This document shows positions 35,455 to 44,215 of a stretch of DNA of 64,000 nt, one piece after another (position 1 is the stretch's first letter; each line of letters starts with the position of its first letter). The position numbers were made by a program, and so were the translations under genes. The notes beneath the pieces were generated by a model. That model had not been told where the DNA came from, ran no database searches, and was given only the letters and a program-made list of their open reading frames with translations. The stretch is from Sphingomonas pruni NBRC 15498 (GTDB taxonomy: Bacteria > Pseudomonadota > Alphaproteobacteria > Sphingomonadales > Sphingomonadaceae): NCBI RefSeq assembly GCF_001598455.1, contig NZ_BCYZ01000008.1:42612-106611 (forward strand), read 5' to 3'.

Positions 35455-36318
35455 TTATGCGCGAGTTACCACCATCACGGCGCCCTCCGAACCGTAAACG
35501 CTGCTCAAATCCTTGATCGCGCCAACCGCGTGGACGGTGCTTCCGTCGTTACGCAGGAATTCGGTTTCGAAGCGTCGCGTGCCGCCGTGCGACAGCACAT
35601 CCTCGATGATTTCCCTGAGCGCGACCCGCCGGCCGATCGGGACGAGGTCGACGACGGAAATATTGTCGAACCGTTCGCGCGGGAGTTGGAGCAAGTCGCT
35701 CATCGCCCGATCGACCTCCGCGATGCGGCCGCGGACGTTGATCCAGATATGGCCGATCCCGCCATGCGCCAGCATGGCCTCGATCAGCGCTTTCTTGGTG
35801 TCGGCCATGCGAAACGCCTTGGCCTCCTCGGTGACGTCGCGCGCCAGGATCGCGATCCCATGATTGACGCGAAACGTTTCGACCCGATGCCATGTATCCA
35901 TACCGAACAAGCCAGGCAGTTCGAACGAGCATGGCTCGCCGGTCCGCGCGGTGCGATTGTAATAGCCCTGGAACATGGTTTCGCGCAGCGTGGGCACTGC
36001 CTCGAACAGGCCGCATCCAGGCAGCGAGTTGCTCGCCTTGTGCGCCATCGCATGGGCCGTGCGATTGGCCATCACGATCGTGCCCGATTCGTCGACGACG
36101 ACCAGCATCAAGGGCAGCCAGTCGGCAAGCTCCTCATCGGAGACGGCCGCATCCTGATCCCCACCCTGTGTCGCGGCGACGAAGTCGTTGTAATCGGCAA
36201 TCGGAAGAAGTGCGTGGGTTTCGCGGCCGTGATGGGTAACGAAGACGGTCCTGCCCGTCTGACTCAAATGACCAAATTGACGCGGAAATTCGGACGCTCT
36301 GACGAAAATCCGCTCCAC
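35455..36318 (-). CDS. Phd-antitoxin-like/double-PAS fusion protein
   Basis: This 287-residue protein starts at a GTG (36318) behind GAAGGGGAAG. Residues 1-50 look like a Phd/YefM antitoxin DNA-binding region (FPRQFGHLSQTGRTVFVTHHGRETHALLP). Two PAS folds follow at about 67-170 (LVVVDESGTIVMANRTAH) and 178-287 (IWINVRGRIAEVDRAM). There is no kinase, cyclase or methyl-accepting domain. It could be a one-component regulator whose PAS domains tune DNA binding by an antitoxin-like head. The Phd-like assignment rests on motif similarity only. Confidence 0.75.
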   Translation of the reverse strand: MERIFVRASEFPRQFGHLSQTGRTVFVTHHGRETHALLPIADYNDFVAATQGGDQDAAVSDEELADWLPLMLVVVDESGTIVMANRTAHAMAHKASNSLPGCGLFEAVPTLRETMFQGYYNRTARTGEPCSFELPGLFGMDTWHRVETFRVNHGIAILARDVTEEAKAFRMADTKKALIEAMLAHGGIGHIWINVRGRIAEVDRAMSDLLQLPRERFDNISVVDLVPIGRRVALREIIEDVLSHGGTRRFETEFLRNDGSTVHAVGAIKDLSSVYGSEGAVMVVTRA

Positions 36319-36658
36319 CTGCTTCCCCTTCGGTCACGCGAGCCCAGCCCACTGACCGCGTCGCACCCTGGTTTGAACGCCCGGAACACGCGGTGAACTC
36401 TCGCGGCGACCTTGCGCCCATCGTTGCGATAGCGAAATAACATGTGTTTGGAATCAAATGGCGAAACGCGAATTGGCGTTAGGACCGCCCACCGCTGTCG
36501 GCGGATGCGATTGGCCGGCCATCGATCTCTGTGTTCGGGCGCGATATCGACTGTCGGCATATCCACCGACGCTCTGATCGATCGCAGCTTATCTTGCCGC
36601 AATCAGGGCGCGGCGCGAGACGGCGCTCGACCGCGCGGCACATCCAGCGATTTGGGGT
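36319..36658. other. 340-base gap between PAS gene and tRNA-Ala, no gene seen
   Basis: Open frames cross this stretch on both strands, but none has a recognisable protein pattern. The largest, on the minus strand (36264-36602), overlaps the PAS coding region and reads as low-complexity basic sequence. Promoter elements for the PAS gene must lie here, though none is obvious. Confidence 0.5.
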
Positions 36659-36734
36659 TGGTGGAGCCGAGGGGGATCGAACCCCTGACCTCTGCAATGC
36701 CATTGCAGCGCTCTCCCAGCTGAGCTACGGCCCC
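36659..36734 (-). tRNA. tRNA-Ala (GGC)
   Basis: The 76-base cloverleaf on the minus strand starts GGGGCCGTAGCTCAGC and ends in an encoded CCA. The anticodon loop ATGGCAT, closed by CTGCA/TGCAG, gives anticodon GGC. The T loop TTCGATC is standard. Confidence 0.97.
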
Positions 36735-36824
36735 ACACATTCCGGGAAGGAAGGCGCCCCTAACCGGACGGCGCCCCTTTGACAAGCGGGGGTTAGCCCG
36801 CTTGCCTTAAAAAAAATGCGTCGA

Positions 36825-37145
36825 TCAGTTTTCGTCTTCGTTGCCGCCGGTCTCGACACCGAGATCGTCGTCGCCGCCAAGATCGACTTCATCGTCGGCC
36901 GAAGGCTCGCCTTCGTCCTCGATGCCGATCTCCAGATCGTCACCCTCGAGGTCCGAATCGTCCTTTTCGGGCTTCTCGGCCTTGATGACCTCGAACGGCA
37001 GCGGCTGCTTCGATTTCAGGATCGGCTCGGGTGCCCAGGCGGTGTTGCAATTGATGCAGGTCACCGGGTCGTCCTTGCCTAGATCGTAAAAGCGCGTTGC
37101 GCATTTCGGACACGTACGCTTCGTGCCCCATTCCGGCTTGACCAT
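36825..37145 (-). CDS. TIGR02300-type zinc-ribbon protein with acidic tail
   Basis: This 106-residue protein starts with MVKPEWGTKRTCPKCATRFYDLG, where two CxxC pairs (CPKC, CINC) form a zinc ribbon. The second half is strongly acidic and disordered. This matches the small alphaproteobacterial family TIGR02300 in length and opening. Function is unknown. Such genes often sit beside aroA, as here, where aroA is divergent. Confidence 0.9.
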   Translation of the reverse strand: MVKPEWGTKRTCPKCATRFYDLGKDDPVTCINCNTAWAPEPILKSKQPLPFEVIKAEKPEKDDSDLEGDDLEIGIEDEGEPSADDEVDLGGDDDLGVETGGNEDEN

Positions 37146-37245
37146 GCCGATTTGTACCTTTCGATTTATGTAAATTTCGGGGATCGACCCCTAAAGTGGC
37201 GCGCGCCTTGCCATAGCGCAAGGTGGCTGTCAAAGCCCGCGACCG

Positions 37246-38577
37246 ATGTCGCACGCCCCCGCCAGATCCCTGCAAATCGAATCGTCCGCCCGCCTGTCGG
37301 GCCGCGTCACCGTTCCCGGGGACAAGTCGATCAGCCACCGCTCGCTGATGCTGTCGAGCCTGGCGGTTGGCGAGAGCCGAATCGAAGGATTGCTCGAAGG
37401 CGAGGACGTGCTGGCGACGGCGGCAGCGATGCGGGCGATGGGGGCAACCATTGAGCGCAGCGAAGACGGGATCTGGCGCGTCTGGGGCGTGGGAGTCGGC
37501 GGACTGCTCCAGCCGGCAGGCGCGCTCGACATGGGCAATTCGGGAACGTCGACGCGGCTGCTTGCCGGGTTGGTCGCCAGCCATGCGATCACCGCGACGT
37601 TCGTCGGCGACGCCTCGCTCAGCAAGCGGCCGATGGGCCGGGTGATCGATCCGCTGTCGCTGATGGGAGCGGAGTTCACCTCCAGCCCCGGGGGCCGTCT
37701 GCCGATGATGGTGCGCGGCATCTGTCCGGCGGTGCCGATCGAATACACGCTTCCGGTCGCTTCGGCCCAGGTCAAGTCGGCGGTGCTGCTGGCAGGACTC
37801 AACACGCCGGGGATCACGCGGGTGATCGAGCCGGTGCCGACGCGCGACCACAGCGAGCGGATGCTGGCCGGGTTCGGCGCCAATCTGACGGTCGAGGCAA
37901 GCAATCGCGGGCGCGTCATCTCGGTCCATGGCGAGGCCGAATTGAAGCCACAGCAGATCGTCGTGCCGGGCGATCCCAGCTCGGCGGCGTTCTGGGCGGT
38001 GGCGGCATCGATCGTGCCGGGCAGCGAAGTGACGATCGCCAATGTCGGGCTGAACCCGACGCGCGCGGGCATCTTCACCGCGCTGCGCATGATGGGCGCC
38101 GATATCACCGAGATCGATCCGCGTATCGTCGGCGGCGAACCGGTCGCCGACCTGGTCGTGCGCCACGCCCCGCTGAAGGCAATCGACGTGCCGCCCGATC
38201 TCGCGCCGAGCATGATCGACGAATATCCCGTCCTGTTCGTCGCCGCGGCACTGGCCGAGGGGCGCACCGTCGCGCGCGGCGCGCACGAATTGCGCGTCAA
38301 GGAATCGGACCGCATCGCGGCGATGAAGAACGCACTCGAAGCGTGCGGCGTGACGGTCGAGGAGTTCGACGACGGCCTTGCCATCACCGGCAGCGGCGGC
38401 GAGCCCATTCCGGGCGGTGGCACGGTCGCCTCCTTGCTCGATCACCGCATCGCGATGGCGATGACCGTGGCGGGGCTGGTCGCGCGGCGGCCGATCACGA
38501 TCGATGATGTCGCGCCGGTCGCGACGAGCTATCCGGTGTTCTTCGAGACGCTGGAGCAACTGGCGGGCCAGGCATGA
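37246..38577 (+). CDS. aroA: 3-phosphoshikimate 1-carboxyvinyltransferase (EPSP synthase)
   Basis: The enzyme joins phosphoenolpyruvate and shikimate-3-phosphate in the sixth step of the shikimate pathway. The 443 residues contain VTVPGDKSISHRSLML (catalytic lysine K27), MGNSGTSTRLLAGL (the LxNxGTxxR signature, with a residue pattern of the NSG type), and ELRVKESDRI. The MGNSGTSTR form is typical of class II enzymes, usually with glycine/alanine variation linked to glyphosate tolerance. The downstream hydrolase start overlaps the stop by four bases (ATGA), so they are coupled. Confidence 0.95.
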   Translation: MSHAPARSLQIESSARLSGRVTVPGDKSISHRSLMLSSLAVGESRIEGLLEGEDVLATAAAMRAMGATIERSEDGIWRVWGVGVGGLLQPAGALDMGNSGTSTRLLAGLVASHAITATFVGDASLSKRPMGRVIDPLSLMGAEFTSSPGGRLPMMVRGICPAVPIEYTLPVASAQVKSAVLLAGLNTPGITRVIEPVPTRDHSERMLAGFGANLTVEASNRGRVISVHGEAELKPQQIVVPGDPSSAAFWAVAASIVPGSEVTIANVGLNPTRAGIFTALRMMGADITEIDPRIVGGEPVADLVVRHAPLKAIDVPPDLAPSMIDEYPVLFVAAALAEGRTVARGAHELRVKESDRIAAMKNALEACGVTVEEFDDGLAITGSGGEPIPGGGTVASLLDHRIAMAMTVAGLVARRPITIDDVAPVATSYPVFFETLEQLAGQA

Positions 38578-39566
38578 CGCGCTTGATCGGCCGCCGCGAA
38601 TTGCTCGCGGGCGGCCTCACGCTTGGCGCCAGCTTCGCCCTCCCCCACCCGCTCTTCGCGCGCAAGACGGACGGCTATCCGGCGCCCGATCTCGAGAGGA
38701 TGGTCCCGGTCGAGGGCGGGCGCGTCTATGTCCGGGTCAATGGCAAGCTTGGCGGACCCAAGCCGCCAATCGTCATGCTGCACGGCGGGCCGGGCGGCGA
38801 TCACGAGCATTTCATGCCGGCGGTCGCTTTGGCCGACGAGCGCGCTGTGATTCTCTACGACCAGCTCGATAGCGGGCAGTCGGACCGGCCCAACGATCCG
38901 AAGAATTGGCGGGTCGACCGCTTCGTCGATGAGATCGAGCTGGTCAGGAAGGCGCTTGGCGTGGGTCGCTGGCATCTGCTCGGGCACAGCTGGGGCGGCA
39001 CGCTGGCGCTCGAATATGGCGCGCGGCGGCCGGCGGCGTTGCGCGGCCTGGCGATGGCCAGCCCGCTGGTTTCGACCAAAAGCTGGATCGCCGATGCCAA
39101 TGCCTTGCGAGCGACCTTGCCGGCCGCGGTACAGGCGCAGATCGCCAGCTGCGACAAAGGCCCCAGCCGGGGCTGCGACGACGGCGTCAATGCCTTTTAC
39201 CGCGCGTTCAACGGTCGCGAGCCGGCCAAGCCCGCCGCGATCGCTTATGCCAGCGCGCATCCCCACGGCTTCAACCCCAAGCTCTACAATGCGATGTGGG
39301 GGCCGAGCGAATTCGCCTGCACCGGCAGCCTCAAGGATTATGACGGAGAGCCGCTGCTGGCCAGGCTCGACGGGCGGCGGACGATCTTCCTGGGCGGCCA
39401 ATATGACGAAGCGCGCCCGACCACGCTTGCCGGATTCGCCGCGCGGGTGCCCGGTGCCGAATATGCCACGATTCCCGGATCGGCGCATGGTATCTTCGCC
39501 GACCGGACGCTGGAAACGGTCGCGTTGATCCGCGGTTGGCTGGCGCGACAGGATGCACGGGCCTAG
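38574..39566 (+). CDS. exported alpha/beta hydrolase of the prolyl aminopeptidase type
   Basis: This 330-residue protein has an RRELLAGGLTLGAS opening, which resembles a Tat-type signal, then an alpha/beta hydrolase fold. The oxyanion loop MLHGGPGGDHEH, the DQLDSGQSDRP segment and the nucleophile elbow GHSWGGTLALEY match proline iminopeptidases. The catalytic histidine is probably in IPGSAHGIF. It overlaps aroA by four bases, an unusual partner for a peptidase. Location (periplasm) is inferred from the signal. Confidence 0.85.
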   Translation: MTRLIGRRELLAGGLTLGASFALPHPLFARKTDGYPAPDLERMVPVEGGRVYVRVNGKLGGPKPPIVMLHGGPGGDHEHFMPAVALADERAVILYDQLDSGQSDRPNDPKNWRVDRFVDEIELVRKALGVGRWHLLGHSWGGTLALEYGARRPAALRGLAMASPLVSTKSWIADANALRATLPAAVQAQIASCDKGPSRGCDDGVNAFYRAFNGREPAKPAAIAYASAHPHGFNPKLYNAMWGPSEFACTGSLKDYDGEPLLARLDGRRTIFLGGQYDEARPTTLAGFAARVPGAEYATIPGSAHGIFADRTLETVALIRGWLARQDARA

Positions 39567-39590
39567 GACGCGGTTCATGGAGTTAAGCGT

Positions 39591-40232
39591 ATGATCATCG
39601 CCGTGGACGGTCCCGCCGCCAGCGGTAAGGGCACCGTCGCCCGCGCCTTGGCCAAGCATTACGGCTTGCCGCATCTCGACACCGGCCTGCTCTACCGCGC
39701 GGTCGGCGAGAATGTACGGCGGATGGACCTCGACCCGACCCGGGAAGCCGATGCGGTTGCGGCGAGCAATTTCGACGACGCTTTGCTCGACGACCCCGCC
39801 TTGCGCACCGACGAAGCGGGGCAGCTCGCCTCGATCGTCTCGGCGCACCCGCTGGTCCGCGCGGCGTTGCTGCAGCGCCAGCGCAAGTTCGCGCAGCAGG
39901 AAGGCGGCGCGGTGCTCGACGGGCGCGATATCGGCACGGTGATCGCGCCTGACGCCGACGCCAAATTGTTCGTCAAGGCGACGCCCCAGATCCGCGCGCG
40001 CCGCCGCCACGCGGAACTGAAGGAACGCGGCAGCACGCTCAGCTTCGACAAGGTGCTGGCCGATATCCGCGTGCGCGATCAGCGCGACATGGGGCGCGAC
40101 GCCGCGCCGCTGGTGATGGCGGTCGACGCCGGCATCCTCGACACCAGCTTCCTGTCGATCGAGGCCGCAGTGAAGCGCGCGATCGAACTGGTCGAGCGGC
40201 AAGTGCAGCTGAAAGCGGCGGCGAGGCGGTAA
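39591..40232 (+). CDS. cmk: cytidylate kinase
   Basis: Cmk phosphorylates CMP and dCMP. The 213 residues begin with VDGPAASGKGTVARALA, the P-loop. The LDTGLLYRAVG, GRDIGTVIAPDADAKLFVKA and ARRRHAELKERG blocks are standard. SD is GGAG. It follows the aroA-hydrolase pair, keeping the well-known aroA-cmk-rpsA-ihfB order, although metE and a thioesterase now separate it from rpsA. Confidence 0.95.
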   Translation: MIIAVDGPAASGKGTVARALAKHYGLPHLDTGLLYRAVGENVRRMDLDPTREADAVAASNFDDALLDDPALRTDEAGQLASIVSAHPLVRAALLQRQRKFAQQEGGAVLDGRDIGTVIAPDADAKLFVKATPQIRARRRHAELKERGSTLSFDKVLADIRVRDQRDMGRDAAPLVMAVDAGILDTSFLSIEAAVKRAIELVERQVQLKAAARR

Positions 40233-40242
40233 ATCCTCCTAG

Positions 40243-40380
40243 TTCCTCCCCATTCATGGGGAGGGGGACCGCGCGCGTCAGCGCGTGGCGGAGGGGCCGG
40301 GCCGCGCCGGACTCGCTTGCCGCACTGCCCCTCCACCACCGCCTTCGGCGGCGGTCCCCCTCCCCGTAAACGGGGAGGAA
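40243..40380. repeat. double-hairpin intergenic repeat, CTCCCC/GGGGAG type
   Basis: TCCTCCCCATTCATGGGGAGGGGGA at the left faces GTCCCCCTCCCCGTAAACGGGGAGGA at the right. CCACCGCCTTCGGCGG adds an inner stem. The same plan is seen at 15131-15271 and 56671-56825. It lies just before the metE regulatory region. Confidence 0.78.
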
Positions 40381-40385
40381 TAATC

Positions 40386-40405
40386 ATATAAAGAATTCTT
40401 TATAT
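40386..40405. promoter_or_regulatory. 20-bp perfect palindrome upstream of the metE riboswitch
   Basis: ATATAAAGAATTCTTTATAT is a perfect palindrome 40 bases before the cobalamin riboswitch. It is an AT-rich island in GC-rich DNA. ArsR-type methionine-cycle regulators (SahR, SamR) in proteobacteria bind comparable palindromes near met genes. Which protein binds here is unknown. Confidence 0.6.
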
Positions 40406-40445
40406 CTCGCTTGACCTGATGCATTTTCAGCGGGATAAGCTGCGT

Positions 40446-40636
40446 GTCGAGGTTCTTCGGACGGGTTCGCCCGCGCCGAAGCTAAGACGGGAAGCCGGTG
40501 CGGTTCTTCGGGGCCAAGGCCGGCGCTGCCCCCGCAACTGTAAGCGGCGAGCGGCGGTCGATGAGTGTCACTGGGGGCTCGCCCCTGGGAAGGCCGGACC
40601 GGCGTGTTGACCCGTGAGCCAGGAGACCTGCCTCCG
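40446..40636 (+). promoter_or_regulatory. cobalamin (B12) riboswitch
   Basis: The core blocks are in order: GACGGGAAGCCGGTGCGG, GCTGCCCCCGCAACTGTAAG, CACTGGGGGCTCGCCCC, CCTGGGAAGGCCGG, and the B12 box TGAGCCAGGAGACCTGCC (40615-40632). It lies about 120 bases upstream of metE. In such riboswitches adenosylcobalamin or methylcobalamin binding stops expression, here of the B12-independent methionine synthase. No strong terminator is seen between it and metE, so control is probably by sequestering the start region. Confidence 0.95.
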
Positions 40637-40758
40637 ACGCGATAACGTCCACCGGCGGGGTGTCCGGGCTGGCCGCTTGCATCCTGCGGTCGGCCCCGTG
40701 CCGTCCGTGCGTGCTCGTGTCTGGTCCCTACCCTGCCTTTCATCGGGGTATGAAGACC

Positions 40759-43062
40759 ATGACCGTCACTGTTGCCACTCTCGGATTCCCGCGCATCGGG
40801 CCGCGCCGCGAATTGAAGGTCGCGCTCGAGAAATTCTGGTCGGGCCAATCGTCCGAAAGCGAGTTGCTCGAAGCCGCCGCCGGACTGCGCACCGCCGCCT
40901 GGGCGCGGCAGCGGGCGCTCGGCGCCGACTGGCTGCCGTCCAACGATTTCTCGCTTTACGACCATGTGCTCGACACCAGCCTGATGCTGGGCGCGATCCC
41001 GGAACGCTATGGCAAGGCGGCGGGCGCTTCCGACCTCGCCACCTATTTCGCGATGGCGCGGGGCACGACGGGTGACGACGCCGATTGCGGGCACGGGCAC
41101 GGCAGCCTGACCGCGTGCGAGATGACCAAATGGTTCGACACCAATTACCATTATATGGTCCCCGAACTGGTCGCCGGGCAGAAACTGGCGCTGAGCTCGG
41201 CCAAGATCGTCGACGAGTATCGCGAGGCCAAGGCGCAGGGGTATGAGACGCGCCCGGTCCTGCTCGGCCCGGTCACCTGGCTGAGCCTCGCCAAGGGACG
41301 TGGGGTCGATCCGTTCGACTATCTTGACGAGGTGCTGGGGCTCTACACCGCCATATTGACCCAGCTTGGCCAGGCCGGCGCCGACTGGGTGCAGATCGAC
41401 GAACCGGTGCTGGTGCTCGACCTGAGCGAACGCCAGCGCAACGCGATCACCCGCGCTTATGCCAAACTGCCGCGTGCCGGCGTGAAGCTGATGCTCGCTA
41501 CCTATTTCGGCGGGCTCGAGGACAATCTCGATCTCGCGATCCACTTGCCGGTCGCCGGGCTTCACGTCGATCTGGTTCGCGCGCCGCAGCAACTCGACGC
41601 GGTGCTGGCCAAGGCGCCCAAGTCGCTATTGCTCTCGCTCGGCGTGATCGACGGGCGCAACGTCTGGCGCGCCGACCTCGCCGCGTTGCTCGACCGGCTC
41701 GAGCCGATCGCCGCAAAGCGCGATATCGTGCTCGCCCCCTCCTGCTCGCTGCTCCACACGCCGGTCGACCTGGCCCTGGAACGCAAGATCGATCCGGAAA
41801 TCGCGCAATGGCTCGCTTTCGCGGTGCAGAAGGTCGGCGAGCTCGCCACCCTGAAGCGTGCGCTCAATGAAGGCCGTGACAGCGTCGCCGACGACCTGGC
41901 AGCATCAAGCGCGGCGGCCGCGGCACGCAAGACCTCGCCGCGGATCCATGATGACGCGGTGGCGGCGCGCCTCGCGGCGATGACGCCGGCCGATCGCGAG
42001 CGGCGATCTCCCTACCCTGTCCGCGCCGCAGCACAGGCGGATGCGCTTGCCCTCCCCGCTTTCCCGACCACCACGATCGGCTCGTTCCCGCAGACCGCCG
42101 AGGTGCGCCGCGCGCGTGCCGATCATAATCGCGGGACACTCGATGCCGCGGCCTATGACCAGTTCCTCCGCGAGGAGACCGAGCGCGCGATCCGCTGGCA
42201 GGAGGCCGCCGGGCTCGACATGCTCGTCCATGGCGAATTCGAGCGCAACGACATGGTGCAATATTTCGGCGAGCAGCTCTCGGGCTTCGCCTTTACCGTC
42301 AGCGGCTGGGTGCAATCCTATGGCTCGCGCTGCGTCCGCCCGCCGATCCTGTTCGGCGACGTGTCGCGGCCCAGGGCGATGACGGTCGAATGGTGGCGCT
42401 ACGCGCAGAGCCTGACCGACAAACCGATGAAGGGCATGCTGACCGGCCCGGTGACGATCCTCAACTGGTCGTTCGTCCGCGACGACCAGCCCCGCGAGGC
42501 ATCGTGCCGGCAGATCGCGCTGGCGATCCGCGACGAGGTGGTCGACCTGGAGAAAGCGGGCGCCAAGGCGATCCAGATCGACGAGGCGGCGTTGCGCGAG
42601 GGCTTGCCGCTGCGCCGGCGCGACTGGCAGCCCTATCTCGACTGGGCGGTCGATTGCTTCCGGCTCTCGGCGGCAGGCGTGGCCGACGCGACGCAGATCC
42701 ACACCCATATGTGCTATTCGGAGTTCAACGACATCCTGCCGTCGATCGGCGCGATGGACACCGACGTGATCTCGATCGAGACCGCGCGCTCGCAGATGGA
42801 GTTGCTCGAGGGGTTCGCGCGCTATCGGTATCCGAGTGCGATCGGGCCGGGTGTCTATGACATCCATGCCCCGCGCATGCCGACGGTCGAGGAAATGGTC
42901 GCGCTGATGCGGCTGGCGCAGGATCACCTCCGCCCCGAGCAATTGTGGGTGAACCCCGATTGCGGGCTTAAGACCCGCAAATGGGAGGAAGTGAAGCCGG
43001 CGATCGACGCGATGGTCGCCGCCGCCCGCGAATTGCGCGTCCGCGTGGCGGAGCCGGCCTGA
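40759..43062 (+). CDS. metE: cobalamin-independent methionine synthase
   Basis: MetE transfers a methyl group from 5-methyltetrahydropteroyltri-glutamate to homocysteine without B12. The ATG at 40759 (MTVTVATLGFPRIG) matches the start of E. coli MetE and gives 767 residues. An in-frame ATG at 40750 is an alternative. The C-terminal catalytic barrel has HTHMCYSEFNDIL with the zinc-binding His and Cys. DIHAPRMPT and NPDCGLKTR supply the second cysteine. It is downstream of a B12 riboswitch and next to a thioesterase gene whose start overlaps its stop. Confidence 0.95.
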   Translation: MTVTVATLGFPRIGPRRELKVALEKFWSGQSSESELLEAAAGLRTAAWARQRALGADWLPSNDFSLYDHVLDTSLMLGAIPERYGKAAGASDLATYFAMARGTTGDDADCGHGHGSLTACEMTKWFDTNYHYMVPELVAGQKLALSSAKIVDEYREAKAQGYETRPVLLGPVTWLSLAKGRGVDPFDYLDEVLGLYTAILTQLGQAGADWVQIDEPVLVLDLSERQRNAITRAYAKLPRAGVKLMLATYFGGLEDNLDLAIHLPVAGLHVDLVRAPQQLDAVLAKAPKSLLLSLGVIDGRNVWRADLAALLDRLEPIAAKRDIVLAPSCSLLHTPVDLALERKIDPEIAQWLAFAVQKVGELATLKRALNEGRDSVADDLAASSAAAAARKTSPRIHDDAVAARLAAMTPADRERRSPYPVRAAAQADALALPAFPTTTIGSFPQTAEVRRARADHNRGTLDAAAYDQFLREETERAIRWQEAAGLDMLVHGEFERNDMVQYFGEQLSGFAFTVSGWVQSYGSRCVRPPILFGDVSRPRAMTVEWWRYAQSLTDKPMKGMLTGPVTILNWSFVRDDQPREASCRQIALAIRDEVVDLEKAGAKAIQIDEAALREGLPLRRRDWQPYLDWAVDCFRLSAAGVADATQIHTHMCYSEFNDILPSIGAMDTDVISIETARSQMELLEGFARYRYPSAIGPGVYDIHAPRMPTVEEMVALMRLAQDHLRPEQLWVNPDCGLKTRKWEEVKPAIDAMVAAARELRVRVAEPA

Positions 43063-43841
43063 TGTCCGGTGTCGTCCGCCTCATCGATATGGTGTTCCCG
43101 GGCGACACCAACCATCACGGCACGCTGTTTGGCGGGGTGGCGCTCGCGCACATGGACAAGGTGGCGTTCCTCGCCGCCTCGCGCCATGGCCGGGCGCCCT
43201 TCGTCACTGCCGCCTCCGAACGGATCGACTTCGCCGCACCCGCGCTGAAGGGCGAGCTGATCGAGGCGGTGGGACGAGTCACCCGCGCGGGCACGCGGTC
43301 GGTCGATGTCGAGATCGAACTGACCGCCGAGGCGCTGCTCAGCGGCGAGCGTCGGCTGTGCACGCGAGGGCTGTTCACCTTGGTCGCCGTCAGGGGCCCC
43401 GACACCGCCCTGCCGCTGCCGCCACTCGATCATGGGGAGCCCGAACCGACGGATGACCGGCTTCACATGGTCGACATGGTGTTCCCGCCGCAGACCAACC
43501 ACTACGGCACTTTGTTCGGCGGGGATGCGCTCCGCATGCTCGGCAAGGCCGCCTTCATCGCCTCGACCCGGCACGCCCGCGCGGTGATGGTGATGGCAGC
43601 ATCCGATCGGATCGACTTCCGCTCGCCGGTGCGCGAGGGCGAGATGGTCGAGCTGATCGCCCGGGTGATGATGAGCGGCAGGAGTTCGGTCCGCGTCGGG
43701 GTCGAGTTATGGGCCGAAAACCTGCTGAACGGCGATCGCCGCCGTGCCGCGACAGCGGAGTTCGTGATGGTCGCGGTGGACGAGGCTGGAAGACCGAAAG
43801 CGATAGGCCGATCGGCCGGTGCTCGGATGGTTGAATGCTGA
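43062..43841 (+). CDS. acyl-CoA thioesterase with two hotdog domains
   Basis: The ATG at 43062 shares one base with the metE stop (TGATG) and gives 259 residues. Two copies of a hotdog domain are visible: VFPGDTNHHGTLFGGVALAHMD (about 9-110) and VFPPQTNHYGTLFGGDALRM (about 138-240). Each has the NHxGTLFGG motif of acyl-CoA thioesterases (YciA/BACH group). Tandem hotdogs in one chain form the usual double-hotdog unit. The substrate acyl length is unknown. Why it is coupled to metE is unclear. Confidence 0.9.
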   Translation: MSGVVRLIDMVFPGDTNHHGTLFGGVALAHMDKVAFLAASRHGRAPFVTAASERIDFAAPALKGELIEAVGRVTRAGTRSVDVEIELTAEALLSGERRLCTRGLFTLVAVRGPDTALPLPPLDHGEPEPTDDRLHMVDMVFPPQTNHYGTLFGGDALRMLGKAAFIASTRHARAVMVMAASDRIDFRSPVREGEMVELIARVMMSGRSSVRVGVELWAENLLNGDRRRAATAEFVMVAVDEAGRPKAIGRSAGARMVEC

Positions 43842-43852
43842 CCTTCCCACTC

Positions 43853-43952
43853 CCCTCCCCGGCGAAGGCCGGGGTCCAGTACCGACGCATTCACGGCGAG
43901 GGGACGCCATCTCCATGTTCGCGAAACTGGGCCCCGGCCTTCGCCGGGGGTG
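43853..43952. repeat. double-hairpin intergenic repeat, CCCCGGCGAAGGCCGGGG type
   Basis: CCCCGGCGAAGGCCGGGGTCCA faces TGGGCCCCGGCCTTCGCCGGGGG across about 50 bases. It lies at the start of the 513-base gap between the thioesterase gene and rpsA. The stems resemble those at 2641 in plan but not in sequence. Confidence 0.75.
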
Positions 43953-44186
43953 GGATATCGTTTAGGCCGCAATCCGTTAGCAGCGATCCGCTTCGTTCGG
44001 CGTGGCAGTCACTGCCTTGGCTCGCGGCGAGAAATCCGCCATTCGACGCCACGACATTTCCGCACTTTCGGTCGCCCTGCCCCAATTCCCGTCGATCAGG
44101 CGCCCTGACCCTCACACCCGGCTTGCCTCCCAAGGGCGAAATGGCTATGTGCGCGACCGTCCGGCGAGCAGGTTCTCGCGGAGGAA

Positions 44187-44215
44187 GGCGCGGAGGACTC
44201 CTCTCGCGCCCTTTT
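44187..44215 (+). terminator. hairpin with T run in the rpsA leader
   Basis: GGCGCGGAGGA followed directly by TCCTCTCGCGCC makes a strong stem with a one-base bulge, then CTTTT. It lies 140 bases before the rpsA start codon. It could end transcription from the metE side or act as an attenuator for rpsA, whose product is known to control its own synthesis in other bacteria. Confidence 0.5.

Noticed and set aside
36264..36602. 112-residue minus-strand frame upstream of the PAS gene
   Set aside because: Overlaps the PAS coding region in a different frame and shows no protein-like pattern.
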